This document shows, piece after piece, positions 56,922 to 64,000 of a stretch of DNA of 64,000 bases. The notes under the pieces were generated by a model. The model had not been told where the DNA came from. It worked only from the letters and a program-made list of their open reading frames with translations, and did no database searches. The stretch comes from Pseudarthrobacter sp. NS4 (GTDB taxonomy: Bacteria > Actinomycetota > Actinomycetes > Actinomycetales > Micrococcaceae): positions 2,294,001 to 2,358,000 of the forward strand of contig NZ_CP103288.1 in the NCBI RefSeq assembly GCF_024758005.1, written 5' to 3'. The position numbers and the translations under genes were made by a program. Numbering within the stretch: position 1 is the first letter of the stretch; each line of letters begins with the position of its first letter.

Positions 56922-57428
56922 ATGCCGTTGAACCTCCTCCTGGTTGCCGATACCCACGTTCCCAAGCGGGCCAGGGACCTTCCAGCCCAGGTATGGTCCG
57001 CCGTCGAACGCGCTGATGTTGTCTTCCACGCCGGCGACTGGGTGGAGGCAGCCTTGCTGGACCGGTTCGAGCAGCGAAGCCGCGCCCTGGTGGGCGTCTA
57101 CGGGAACAACGACGGGCCGGATCTCCGCAGCCGCCTCCCCGAAACGGCTCACGTCACCCTGGAGGGCGTCCGTTTTGCCATGGTGCACGAGACCGGGCAG
57201 GCAAAGGGGCGGGAGCTGCGCTGCGAGGCGATTTACCCGGAAGCCGATGTCCTGGTCTTCGGGCACAGCCACATCCCTTGGGACACAACGTCCCCTGGGG
57301 GCCTGAGGCTCCTGAACCCCGGCTCCCCCACCGACCGGAGGCGGCAGCCGGCCTGCACGTACATCACGGCAAGTGTCGACGACGGTCGGCTGACGGAGGT
57401 GCGCCTGGTGGAAGTCCAGCGGGGATAG
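56922..57428 (+). CDS. metallophosphoesterase, YfcE/MJ0936-like
   Basis: 168 residues. All five blocks are present: DTH (10-12), GDW (38-40), GNND (61-64), VHE (88-90) and GHSH (114-117), the dinuclear metal site of small cytosolic phosphodiesterases. AAGGA precedes ATG 56922. Probably hydrolyses a phosphodiester; natural substrate unknown. Confidence 0.92.
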   Translation: MPLNLLLVADTHVPKRARDLPAQVWSAVERADVVFHAGDWVEAALLDRFEQRSRALVGVYGNNDGPDLRSRLPETAHVTLEGVRFAMVHETGQAKGRELRCEAIYPEADVLVFGHSHIPWDTTSPGGLRLLNPGSPTDRRRQPACTYITASVDDGRLTEVRLVEVQRG

Positions 57429-57489
57429 CAGTCGGTGGAAGGCGGGGCTGCTTGGCACGTGCATGCCGCATTGCCTAGGCTAGGAACGG

Positions 57490-57501
57490 TAAGCATGCTT
57501 A
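57490..57501. promoter_or_regulatory. 12-bp palindrome TAAGCATGCTTA upstream of the SDR gene
   Basis: Perfect palindrome in the 169-bp intergenic region, 96 bases before the SDR ATG, with GGAAC directly upstream. It could be an operator or promoter element; no known regulator can be named. Confidence 0.35.
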
Positions 57502-57597
57502 GCTTTATGGCATGAGCCATTGCTGCGGCTTCACCGGACTGAGTTTTCCGGCTTGGTACCGGCCCGTGTTCCAGCCCTATCCATCAGGAGGACCACC

Positions 57598-58491
57598 ATG
57601 ACAGACCAGTACACCTTCCGTAACCCCGTCACTGCCTACGAGCACATCTCTCCCCCTGAGCAGCACCAGCCCGAGCCCGGCCTGGACGCAGACCTGACGC
57701 CCAAGGCGGATCTCGGCGAGGAGACCTATCGCGGCACCGGCCGGCTGGAGGGCCGGAAGGCAATCGTCACCGGGGCTGACTCCGGAATCGGTGCAGCGGC
57801 TGCCATCGCCTTCGCACGGGAGGGGGCCGACGTCGTGCTGTCCTACCTGCCGCAGGAGGAAGAGGACGCAGCCCGGATTGCCGGAATTATCGAAGCCGCA
57901 GGCCGCAAGGCCGTCAAGGTTCCCGGCGACCTCAAGGACCCCGCAGTCTGCCGTGACCTGGTGGACACCGCAGTGGCCGTCCTCGGCGGCGTGGACATCC
58001 TGGTCAACAATGCAGGCAAGCAGGTGGCCCAGGAGGAACTCACCGCCATCAGCGACGAGCAGTTCGACCACACGCTGAAGACCAATGTGTATGCGATGTT
58101 CTGGTTGACCAAAGCCGCACTCCCGCATATGCCGGCGGGCTCCACGATCATCAACACGACGTCAGTCCAGGCCTACAACCCGTCACCGACGCTCGTGGAC
58201 TACGCCACCACCAAGGGCAGCATCAACAACTTCACCAAAGGCCTGGCGCAGCAGCTCGCGCCCAAGGGAATCCGGGTCAACGCCGTCGCGCCCGGCCCCA
58301 TCTGGACGCCGTTGCAGGTCAGCAGCGGCCAGCCCAAGGAGGAACTGCCGGAGTTCGGGCAGTCCACTCCCCTGGGCCGTGCAGGCCAACCCGCGGAGCT
58401 TGCCCCCGCATACGTGTTCCTGGCTTCGCCCGAGTCCAGCTATGTGGTGGGTGAGACCCTGAACGTCAACGGCGGCAGCCCGACGCCGTAG
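57598..58491 (+). CDS. SDR-family oxidoreductase (general-stress YhdF/YghA-like)
   Basis: 297 residues. TGADSGIG (58-65), NNAGKQ, and YATTK as the catalytic Tyr-Lys pair in LVDYATTKGS. A ~48-residue N-terminal extension before the Rossmann fold (PEQHQPEPGLDADLTPKADLG) marks the subfamily of YhdF/YghA. NADP or NAD dependent; substrate unknown. AGGAGG precedes ATG 57598. Convergent with DUF1810, three bases between the stops. Confidence 0.93.
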   Translation: MTDQYTFRNPVTAYEHISPPEQHQPEPGLDADLTPKADLGEETYRGTGRLEGRKAIVTGADSGIGAAAAIAFAREGADVVLSYLPQEEEDAARIAGIIEAAGRKAVKVPGDLKDPAVCRDLVDTAVAVLGGVDILVNNAGKQVAQEELTAISDEQFDHTLKTNVYAMFWLTKAALPHMPAGSTIINTTSVQAYNPSPTLVDYATTKGSINNFTKGLAQQLAPKGIRVNAVAPGPIWTPLQVSSGQPKEELPEFGQSTPLGRAGQPAELAPAYVFLASPESSYVVGETLNVNGGSPTP

Positions 58492-58494
58492 CGG

Positions 58495-58938
58495 CTACGC
58501 TCCGTCCTGTTCGGCCAGCAGCGCGTCGGTGGCTTCGTCCGGCTCGCCGTCAAAGAACTGTGCCAGGACTGTTTTGAACACGGTTTCGCCGGGCGCGGCG
58601 CGGAGGAAAAGGGTCATGGACGACTGCAATTTGCGGGCGTCGATGCCGCCCAGGATATCCTCCGCGGAGCGCCCGGCATGGGTGGTGAGTGCCTGGGCGC
58701 ACTCGAGCAGGCGCGGGCCCAGAACGTCGTGCTCAAGGTACGCGCGCGCTTCATCCAGGGAGCTGATCGCGTATTTGCGGGACGTGGCACTGTGTCCCAG
58801 GCCTGCGATCTGCGGAAAGATAAACCACATCCAGTGGCCGGCCTTGTTGCCGAGCTGCAGTTCGGCAAGGGCCTGCCCGTATGTCCCGCCGCTGTCCTGT
58901 GCCGACACGAATCGTTCGAGGTCATGGGGCTCGTTCAT
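58495..58938 (-). CDS. DUF1810 family protein
   Basis: 147 residues. DLERFVSAQDSGGTYGQALAEL, HWMWFIFPQIAGLG, SRKYAISSLDEARAYLEHDVLG match DUF1810. AAAAGGAGA precedes ATG 58938. Function unknown; cytoplasmic. Confidence 0.93.
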   Translation of the reverse strand: MNEPHDLERFVSAQDSGGTYGQALAELQLGNKAGHWMWFIFPQIAGLGHSATSRKYAISSLDEARAYLEHDVLGPRLLECAQALTTHAGRSAEDILGGIDARKLQSSMTLFLRAAPGETVFKTVLAQFFDGEPDEATDALLAEQDGA

Positions 58939-58995
58939 GTTGTCTCCTTTTCGGGGGTACTTGCATTTATCGCGGCGACCGGATGCGGCTCCTGC

Positions 58996-59505
58996 TCAGG
59001 GTAACGAGTGCCCGGCCGCTTCCGCTGCAAGAGCCAGCCGGTTGTCCGGATCCTGCCTCCACCTGGCCAGGACCGCATCCGCCCGCTGCCGGTCCCGTCC
59101 TGACAGCCCGGCGAGCAGCGGCACCACCACGTCCGCCGCCAGGGGTTGGGCCAGCTCCGGGGTCAGCGCCGAGCGGAGGAAGCCTTCGATCCGCGTCAGG
59201 TCCGAATGCCGCAGCAGGCCAACCTTCGACTGGAGCAGCACCACGGCCGCGAGCCGCCGCTCGAATACGGGCTTGGCGCCCGGCTTTGGCTGGCCCCAGA
59301 GGGCGGAGGCGAGCAGGACCACGCCGTCATGGTCCAGGTCCTTGAACTTCCGGAGCGCATCGCGGACGGTTCCCCGGACCGCGCCCACCGAGGAGCCATA
59401 GGAGGCAAGGACCCCGCCCAGCCGGCTGCCGACGTCGTCCGCCCGGTACCAGGCGCCTTCGTTCTGCAGCGTACGGTCAATGAATTCGGCTGCCACGGCG
59501 ACCAT
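58996..59505 (-). CDS. AlkD-like HEAT-repeat protein, short
   Basis: 169 residues from ATG 59505; a TTG at 59523 would overlap the TraR stop as TTGA. HEAT-like repeats with VVLLASALWGQPKPGAKPVFERRLAAVVLL and LRHSDLTRIEGFLRSAL, which recall DNA alkylation repair glycosylases of the AlkD type. The C-terminus ends RWRQDPDNRLALAAEAAGHSLP, about where AlkD has another half to go, and the WWD catalytic segment is not seen. Either a short relative or a truncated gene; family link is tentative. Confidence 0.65.
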   Translation of the reverse strand: MVAVAAEFIDRTLQNEGAWYRADDVGSRLGGVLASYGSSVGAVRGTVRDALRKFKDLDHDGVVLLASALWGQPKPGAKPVFERRLAAVVLLQSKVGLLRHSDLTRIEGFLRSALTPELAQPLAADVVVPLLAGLSGRDRQRADAVLARWRQDPDNRLALAAEAAGHSLP

Positions 59506-59519
59506 ATCCGGGCTGCCGG

Positions 59520-59876
59520 TCAATGCCGGCCTGCTGAAGCGTGGTTGATGCAAAACGGTGTCCAGGGCCTGGCCTCCAAACGGCCCTCGGCGATGGGCTC
59601 GCCGCAAACGGCGCAGGTACCGTAGGTCCCGGCGGCAATCCGGGCAAGGGCCGCTTCCACCTGGTCCAGGCCGGCTGTGCTCTGCTGCAGCAGCGCCGAA
59701 GCCTGTGAAAGTTCGAAGGCGATCGTGGAGCCCTCCGGATCATGCTCGTCGTCCACATTCGAGTCCTGGCGGGCCGCATTGGCTGAGGCGATGTCCGCGC
59801 GCAGGGCCGGTAGCAGGGCCACCTTCCGTTTCCGCTCCTCTTCGAGCAGGATCCGGAACCGTTCGATATCAGGCAT
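59520..59876 (-). CDS. TraR/DksA-type zinc finger protein
   Basis: 118 residues. Helical coiled region (~1-85), then CAVCGEPIAEGRLEARPW and FCINHA. The second metal pair is Cys-x2-His instead of Cys-x2-Cys, so the finger would be Cys3His. Bacterial relatives act on RNA polymerase; actinobacteria often carry such short forms. ATG 59876 has no ribosome-binding site but TAGGCT ends six bases before it. Upstream is a divergent lipoprotein gene with 32 bases between the starts. Confidence 0.88.
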   Translation of the reverse strand: MPDIERFRILLEEERKRKVALLPALRADIASANAARQDSNVDDEHDPEGSTIAFELSQASALLQQSTAGLDQVEAALARIAAGTYGTCAVCGEPIAEGRLEARPWTPFCINHASAGRH

Positions 59877-59882
59877 GTGAAA

Positions 59883-59888
59883 AGCCTA
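59883..59888 (-). promoter_or_regulatory. -10 hexamer TAGGCT, leaderless arrangement for the TraR-type gene
   Basis: TAGGCT, six bases (TTTCAC), then ATG 59876, without a ribosome-binding site. Confidence 0.45.
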
Positions 59889-59896
59889 GCGCGCCC

Positions 59897-59902
59897 TAGA
59901 CT
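59897..59902 (+). promoter_or_regulatory. -10 hexamer TAGACT, leaderless arrangement for the lipoprotein gene
   Basis: TAGACT, six bases (TGCTGC), then ATG 59909. Mirror image of the arrangement for the divergent TraR-type gene eight bases away. Confidence 0.45.
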
Positions 59903-59908
59903 TGCTGC

Positions 59909-60916
59909 ATGGGCCGGAAGGGTGCACCAGCAGGAAGCACTGTTTTCCGTCCGCCTCTCCGCCGGTTGCGGTTCCTTGCAGCAGCGGCAGCCCTGGCGGC
60001 GGTGCCGGCAACGTCAGCGTGTACAGCCTCCCCTGCGCCACCGGACCCAGGCGTGGCAGCCCCTTCCGGACCGGCAGCCGTGTCAGAGGCGGCAGCAACG
60101 CCAAGGCCGGAAGAGGGGCCGGTAACTGTCGAGGTTAACCAGTCGCGGGACCAGTACGGAAAGCCGGAGATCCAGCTGCAGTTCACCAATTCGTCAGGCA
60201 ATCCGGTGACGGTGAGCATGGCAGAGCTTGCATCTCCCCTGTTTCAGGGGGCAATCCGCTGGGAGCCTGCCGGAGGCGGCATCGAACTGCCGCCCCGCCA
60301 GCCCAAGAGCCTGCCGGCAGCGCTTCCGGAACCCAGGTGCGGCGGCCCGGTGGGCTCCCCACCCGGGGAGGAGGCCACCGCTACCCTGCTCCTTGCGGCG
60401 CCCGGCCACTCCCAAGCCAGGCCAGTGACCGTCAACGCAGGGGACCCTTTCGGCGTGCTCCAACGCAACAACACCGAACTCTGCCTCACGGCAGCGGCGG
60501 CCGCCGTGGCAGACATCGCCCTGCGCACCCAACTTGAGGTGGCGCAGGACTCCCGCACCGCCGTCGTCCGGCTTGTGGTAACACCCCGGCCAGCAGCGGA
60601 CGGGAACAGGCCAGGTGAGGCAGCGGACTCCCTGACCATCAGGAGCGTGGACGGCACTCCCCTCCTGGCCGAGGTGCCCGGGGATCCGTGGCCCACGAAC
60701 ATCACCGTCAAGCCGGGCGATGGGTCAGCTCAATGGCCGCTCCGCATCCGCCCGGCACGGTGCGATCCGCATGCCATTGCGGAGGACAAGGTGGGAACCT
60801 TGCTGCCTCTCCACATCGTCGTCGGCCCCTTGGACGGCCGGGTGAAGATCGCCGCCGATCCCTTGTTGCGTGCGGAACTTTATGACTTTGTTACGTCCGC
60901 CTGCGCCGCGGGGTAA
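59909..60916 (+). CDS. hypothetical lipoprotein or secreted protein
   Basis: 335 residues. Signal peptide with a basic start (RPPLRRLR), hydrophobic core AAAAALAAVPATS and a Cys at about 38 that may be a lipobox (TSAC is a weak match). Ala/Pro linker, then beta-rich domains with two further Cys (EPRCGGPVG; CDPHAI; and SACAAG at the end). No family recognised. Extracellular, function unknown. Followed by the riboswitch region. Confidence 0.82.
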   Translation: MGRKGAPAGSTVFRPPLRRLRFLAAAAALAAVPATSACTASPAPPDPGVAAPSGPAAVSEAAATPRPEEGPVTVEVNQSRDQYGKPEIQLQFTNSSGNPVTVSMAELASPLFQGAIRWEPAGGGIELPPRQPKSLPAALPEPRCGGPVGSPPGEEATATLLLAAPGHSQARPVTVNAGDPFGVLQRNNTELCLTAAAAAVADIALRTQLEVAQDSRTAVVRLVVTPRPAADGNRPGEAADSLTIRSVDGTPLLAEVPGDPWPTNITVKPGDGSAQWPLRIRPARCDPHAIAEDKVGTLLPLHIVVGPLDGRVKIAADPLLRAELYDFVTSACAAG

Positions 60917-61009
60917 GAGGCCGTATCAGCCGAGGTCAGCGGCGTATGGTCACGGACTATCAAGACGATTGCTTTATCCGATAGAAGGACCTCGCATGTT
61001 ATCCAAATG

Positions 61010-61039
61010 TGACAATAGGCGTCCGGGCGGGATAAGGTC
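61010..61039 (+). promoter_or_regulatory. candidate promoter of the riboswitch transcript
   Basis: GTGACA (61010-61015) and TAAGGT (61034-61039) are 18 bases apart, close to the sigma-A pattern. Transcription would start about 40 bases before the riboswitch P1 helix. Confidence 0.35.
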
Positions 61040-61084
61040 TTCACGTGTCCCTCCCAAGCGGGACATTCCCCTCAGCATGCCGAG

Positions 61085-61258
61085 CCCTGCCGCTGAACCG
61101 GGATTCAATCGTTTCCAGTTGGCAGGGACGGGGGAACCAAGTTTCCGCGGCTTCACTGAAGTCTTGGGGTTAAGTCGATAGCGCCTCCTTTCGTTATGGG
61201 GTTGCTTTCGGCCGGGTATCTCCAACCCGAACCCGACAGCTCACCCCGCAGGCATGGG
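61085..61258 (+). ncRNA. ydaO/yuaA-type cyclic di-AMP riboswitch
   Basis: The 3' signature around 61224-61253 contains CCCGACAGCTCACCCCGCAG, the highly conserved ydaO block. A long helix joins GGGGGAACCAAG (61130-61141) to CTTGGGGTTAAGTC (61163-61176). P1 pairs CCCTGCC (61085-61091) with GGCATGGG (61251-61258). The class controls cell-wall hydrolase (rpf, NlpC) genes in actinobacteria, matching the LysM gene 14 bases downstream. No terminator hairpin is seen; P1 instead includes the start of the ribosome-binding site GGGAGAGG. Confidence 0.85.
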
Positions 61259-61272
61259 AGAGGCGATCAACC

Positions 61273-62145
61273 GTGTCAAAAAATTCCACCACCGCCCGTC
61301 ACCGTGCGACTCCGGCCCGCTCAATCGTGCTTCAGGGACTGGCTGTTTCGGCCAAGTCCCAGGCCCGGACGATCGGCCGCCCGGCCCTCGCAGTTGCCGC
61401 CGCATCCGGCATTGCGTTCGGCGTCGGAGCTCCGGCCCACGCTGGCGTGACCGGCCCGGACACCAACGAGACCACTAACGTCCAGGCACACTCGGCACCC
61501 GCCGCAGCAGTTGCAGCCCCCGCAGCAGCAGCCAACGTCCACACCGTCGTTTCCGGTGACACCCTGGGCGCCATCTCGGCAGCTCACGGCGTCAGCCTGA
61601 ACGACGTCCTGGCCGCCAACGGACTGGGTGTCTCCACGATCATCTACCCGGGCGACCAGATCAGCATCCCGGGCGCCGGATACGCTGCACCCGCAGCCGC
61701 CCCGGCCGCAGCTGCTCCGGCTCCCGTCCAGGCCGCAGCCGCTCCTGCGAACACCGGAATGAACATCTCATACGCCTCCACCGCAGCTGCCCCGGCCCCG
61801 GCCCCTGCCCCGGCTCCCGCTCCCGCAGCAACCGGCACGGGCACCGGCGCCGCCATCCTGGCGAACGCCTATGGCCAGCTCGGCGTCAGCCAGGACTGCA
61901 CCGCAATGGTGGAGAAGGCTCTCCGCAACGTGGGCAAGTCCGTTGGAGACCTGGCCCCGGGCCAGTTCTACCAGTACGGCTCCGTGGTGGGCACCCCGGC
62001 CCCCGGTGACCTGGTAATCACCGCCGGCCACGTGGGCGTCTACGCCGGCGACGGCCAGGTAGTCAGCGGTGGCGTTGACGGATTCAAGACCGAGGTTCAC
62101 TCCATCAGCTGGCTCGGTGGCGCTTCCTTCGTCCGCGTAGCGTAG
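61273..62145 (+). CDS. secreted LysM and NlpC/P60-like cell-wall protein
   Basis: 290 residues from GTG 61273 with GGGAGAGG upstream. Signal peptide (~1-57), LysM domain HTVVSGDTLGAISAAHGVSL (~90-133), an Ala/Pro low-complexity linker (~137-190), and a C-terminal domain with Cys (~208) in SQDCTAMVEKAL and His (~252) in AGHVGVYAGDG, the NlpC/P60 Cys-His pair; the usual D-C-S-G is replaced by Q-D-C-T. Likely binds peptidoglycan and cleaves a peptide bond. Under a c-di-AMP riboswitch, so expression should fall when c-di-AMP is high. Confidence 0.92.
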   Translation: MSKNSTTARHRATPARSIVLQGLAVSAKSQARTIGRPALAVAAASGIAFGVGAPAHAGVTGPDTNETTNVQAHSAPAAAVAAPAAAANVHTVVSGDTLGAISAAHGVSLNDVLAANGLGVSTIIYPGDQISIPGAGYAAPAAAPAAAAPAPVQAAAAPANTGMNISYASTAAAPAPAPAPAPAPAATGTGTGAAILANAYGQLGVSQDCTAMVEKALRNVGKSVGDLAPGQFYQYGSVVGTPAPGDLVITAGHVGVYAGDGQVVSGGVDGFKTEVHSISWLGGASFVRVA

Positions 62146-62175
62146 GCACCGCTCGCACAGCAAAGCAACGCAGAC

Positions 62176-62215
62176 ATAAGGGCGGCAGCCGGGTAGTCCC
62201 GGCTGCCGCCCTTAT
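62176..62215 (+). terminator. strong terminator after the LysM gene
   Basis: Perfect 18-bp inverted repeat (62176-62193 and 62198-62215) with a 4-base loop, 30 bases past the stop. Serves the LysM gene and possibly selO on the other strand. Confidence 0.85.
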
Positions 62216-62264
62216 TGGTTCCCGGCCTGCTGCGCCTGCAACCTCCTGCTCGCAGGCCTGCCGG

Positions 62265-63740
62265 CTAGGTGCCGCAGAACGTCATGTAGGTTCCGAAATC
62301 TTCCGGTGCGCCTTCCGCATACCGTTCGAGTCCGGGACGCTCGCTGTAAGGAGCGCTGACGGCTTCAAGCAGCCGGGTCACCGGGTCCAGGTCGCCCCCT
62401 GTGGCGGCCGCGAGTGCTTCCTCCACCAGGTGGTTGCGCGGGATGTACACCGGGTTGACCCTGTCCATCAGGTCCGGATCCGGGTTCGTTGCCAGCCAGC
62501 GCCCGGCCCAGGCATCGAATGCTGCGAGGTCCAGCACCATGCCGCGGGCGGGCCGGACGTTTCCACGGGCGGCGCCGCCGAGGTTCCGGAAAAACTGCGT
62601 GTAGTCAACGGGTCCGTCCTTCAGCAGCGCAATGACGCCGTCCACCAGTTCCGATGTGGTTTCGTCCTCCGGGCTTCCGGCCGGGCTTTCCGGCAGGCCC
62701 AGCTTGGTTTTCATTCCGCTGAACCATGCATTGCTGTATTGCTTCCGGAATTCCCCCAGTGCTTCCACTGCCGGGGCAACGGCCTGCTCCTGGTCCTCGT
62801 GGATGAGCGGCAGCATCGCTTCAGCAAGGCGGGCAAGGTTCCACTCGGCCACTACCGGCTGGTTGGCGTAGGCATACCGTCCGCCCACGTCAATGGAGCT
62901 GTAGACGGCGGCTGGATTAAAGGCGTCCATAAAGGCGCACGGGCCGTAGTCGATGGTTTCGCCGGAGATGGTCACATTGTCCGTGTTCATCACACCGTGA
63001 ACAAAGCCCACCAGCATCCACTGCGCCACCAGCGAGGCCTGGGCGGACACCACCGAACTGAACAGCGCCAGGTACGGATTCTCAGCTTCTGCCGCAGCAG
63101 GGTGGTGCCGGGCGATGGCGTGATCCGCCAGCCGGCGCAGAAGGTCGATGTTGTCCGTTGCCCGCGCATATTGGAAACTGCCCACGCGCAAGTGGCTGCT
63201 GGCAACGCGGGCCAGGACGGCGCCGGGCAGCATCTCGTCCCGGCGCACGGGCCGCCCTGTGGCCACCACCGCCAGGGACCGCGTGGTGGGAATGCCCAGC
63301 GCGTGCATCGCCTCGCTCACCACGTATTCCCGGAGCATCGGCCCGACGACGGCACGTCCGTCTCCTGCCCGTGCGAAGGGTGTGCGCCCCGAGCCCTTGA
63401 GGTGGACGTCCCGCAGCCGGCCGTTGGCGTCAGCAATCTCGCCCAGAAGAAGGGCCCGTCCATCCCCGAGCAGGGGCGAGTAGCCTCCGAACTGGTGGCC
63501 GGCATAGGCCTGGGCTACGGGCGTGGCCCCCTCCGGGACATGGTTGCCCAGGAGGAGCCGAATACCCTCTGGGCTCCGCAGGTAGCCCGGGTCGAGTCCC
63601 AGCTCATGTGCGAGCGCTTCATTGAAGACCAGGAGCTTCGGTTCGGGAGCTTCCTCGGCCTGCCAGGGAACTGCCATTTCCGCCAGTTCCCTCGCGAAAC
63701 GGCCGTCAAATGTAACCGTTGATTCTGCAGCGGCAGTCAT
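62265..63740 (-). CDS. selO: protein adenylyltransferase SelO (YdiU)
   Basis: Pseudokinase that transfers AMP to protein Ser/Thr/Tyr. 491 residues. [17 protein letters not shown], the [13 protein letters not shown] segment with Asn and Asp, and [12 protein letters not shown] are the SelO active-site blocks; [19 protein letters not shown] follows. C-terminal MTFCGT carries the conserved Cys near the end. ATG 63740 overlaps the permease stop as ATGA, so the two are cotranslated. Redox-linked roles are described for SelO elsewhere. Confidence 0.94.
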   Translation of the reverse strand: MTAAAESTVTFDGRFARELAEMAVPWQAEEAPEPKLLVFNEALAHELGLDPGYLRSPEGIRLLLGNHVPEGATPVAQAYAGHQFGGYSPLLGDGRALLLGEIADANGRLRDVHLKGSGRTPFARAGDGRAVVGPMLREYVVSEAMHALGIPTTRSLAVVATGRPVRRDEMLPGAVLARVASSHLRVGSFQYARATDNIDLLRRLADHAIARHHPAAAEAENPYLALFSSVVSAQASLVAQWMLVGFVHGVMNTDNVTISGETIDYGPCAFMDAFNPAAVYSSIDVGGRYAYANQPVVAEWNLARLAEAMLPLIHEDQEQAVAPAVEALGEFRKQYSNAWFSGMKTKLGLPESPAGSPEDETTSELVDGVIALLKDGPVDYTQFFRNLGGAARGNVRPARGMVLDLAAFDAWAGRWLATNPDPDLMDRVNPVYIPRNHLVEEALAAATGGDLDPVTRLLEAVSAPYSERPGLERYAEGAPEDFGTYMTFCGT

Positions 63741-64000
63741 GGATTAACCCTATCGTTGTCGTTGGTTCTGCGGTTGATCAGCCAGGTAATAAGCCACAGG
63801 ATTACCCCGATCGCCATCAGTCCGCCGGCGATCTGGTATTGAATCACGTTGCGGCCCACCCACGGTCCGGCAAGGAACGCGCAGAGCAGGGCCGCGACGA
63901 GCGGAAGCTGCCCGGGCGAGGTGAAGAACACCTTCCGGTTCGGGTCCCGCTTCCGCCGCAGCACCACGCAGGCCACGTTGACCACAGTGAAGACGCACAG
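63737..64000 (-). CDS. APC-type amino acid permease, C-terminal part; 5' end outside window
   Basis: The frame is open to the right edge ([19 protein letters not shown]), with stop TGA at 63737-63739. 87 codons are visible, two or three membrane segments ([36 protein letters not shown]). Sequence style fits the C-terminus of APC-superfamily transporters. Substrate unknown. Confidence 0.75.
   Translation of the reverse strand: MCVFTVVNVACVVLRRKRDPNRKVFFTSPGQLPLVAALLCAFLAGPWVGRNVIQYQIAGGLMAIGVILWLITWLINRRTNDNDRVNP

Overview
The window is high-GC DNA from an actinobacterium, most likely Arthrobacter/Pseudarthrobacter (Micrococcaceae). The evidence is content: mycoredoxin, a DUF6504-DnaE2 pair, an acVLRF1 protein, MurT/GatD, a c-di-AMP riboswitch before a LysM/hydrolase gene, many GTG/TTG starts, and gene order that resembles, from memory, the Mycobacterium tuberculosis Rv2614c-Rv2534c block (thrS-HIT-pgsA-pdxS-pdxT-yebC-ruvCAB-secDF-relA-ppi-hisS-aspS-rarA-rpsD-alaS-ruvX-mltG-aroECKB-efp-nusB). 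I see no rRNA, tRNA, IS element, prophage or CRISPR. This is mostly core chromosome.

Layout. 1-3.3 kb: pyrR-pyrB-pyrC plus a membrane protein gene cut by the window edge, all on minus. 3.4-4.7 kb: a PrsW-type membrane protease on plus. 4.8-15.2 kb: a long minus run alaS-ruvX-mltG-aroE-aroC-aroK-aroB-TPR protein, then efp-nusB, nearly all coupled by 1-4 base overlaps. 15.3-16.7 kb: two small membrane-associated proteins and rpsD. 16.9-23.2 kb: rarA, acVLRF1, an acetyltransferase, aspS and hisS. 23.4-26.8 kb: a membrane-anchored cyclophilin, a DUF349 coiled-coil protein and an AbiEi-like protein whose gene runs antisense into relA. 26.7-36.6 kb: relA, secF-secD-yajC, ruvB-ruvA-ruvC, yebC and pdxT. 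36.7-43.2 kb: murT-gatD (lipid II amidation), a CapA lipoprotein, an M3 metallopeptidase and pdxS. 43.3-46.5 kb: pgsA, HIT and thrS. 46.6-50.5 kb: an SOS-box-controlled DUF6504-dnaE2 operon. 50.8-60.9 kb: an accessory stretch of short, mostly single genes (chorismate mutase, VOC, HMCES/YedK, mycoredoxin, lipoate ligase-like, thioesterase, nuclease/phosphatase, NUDIX, SDR, TraR-type finger and others). 61-62.1 kb: a c-di-AMP riboswitch and a secreted LysM/NlpC-like protein. 62.2-64 kb: selO and the C-terminus of an APC permease.

Main points for a second look: (i) eight genes have a TANNNT hexamer exactly 6-7 bases before the start codon and no ribosome-binding site, which suggests leaderless mRNAs, including two divergent pairs where both sides show it; (ii) a c-di-AMP riboswitch whose closing helix abuts the ribosome-binding site; (iii) a Vms1-like release factor homologue; (iv) DnaE2 under an SOS box without ImuB at the locus; (v) MurT without its Cys4 zinc ribbon; (vi) a His-rich cytoplasmic tail on MltG; (vii) a 120-bp antisense overlap between relA and an AbiEi-like gene. 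I did not find a wholly new multi-gene system that I could defend.
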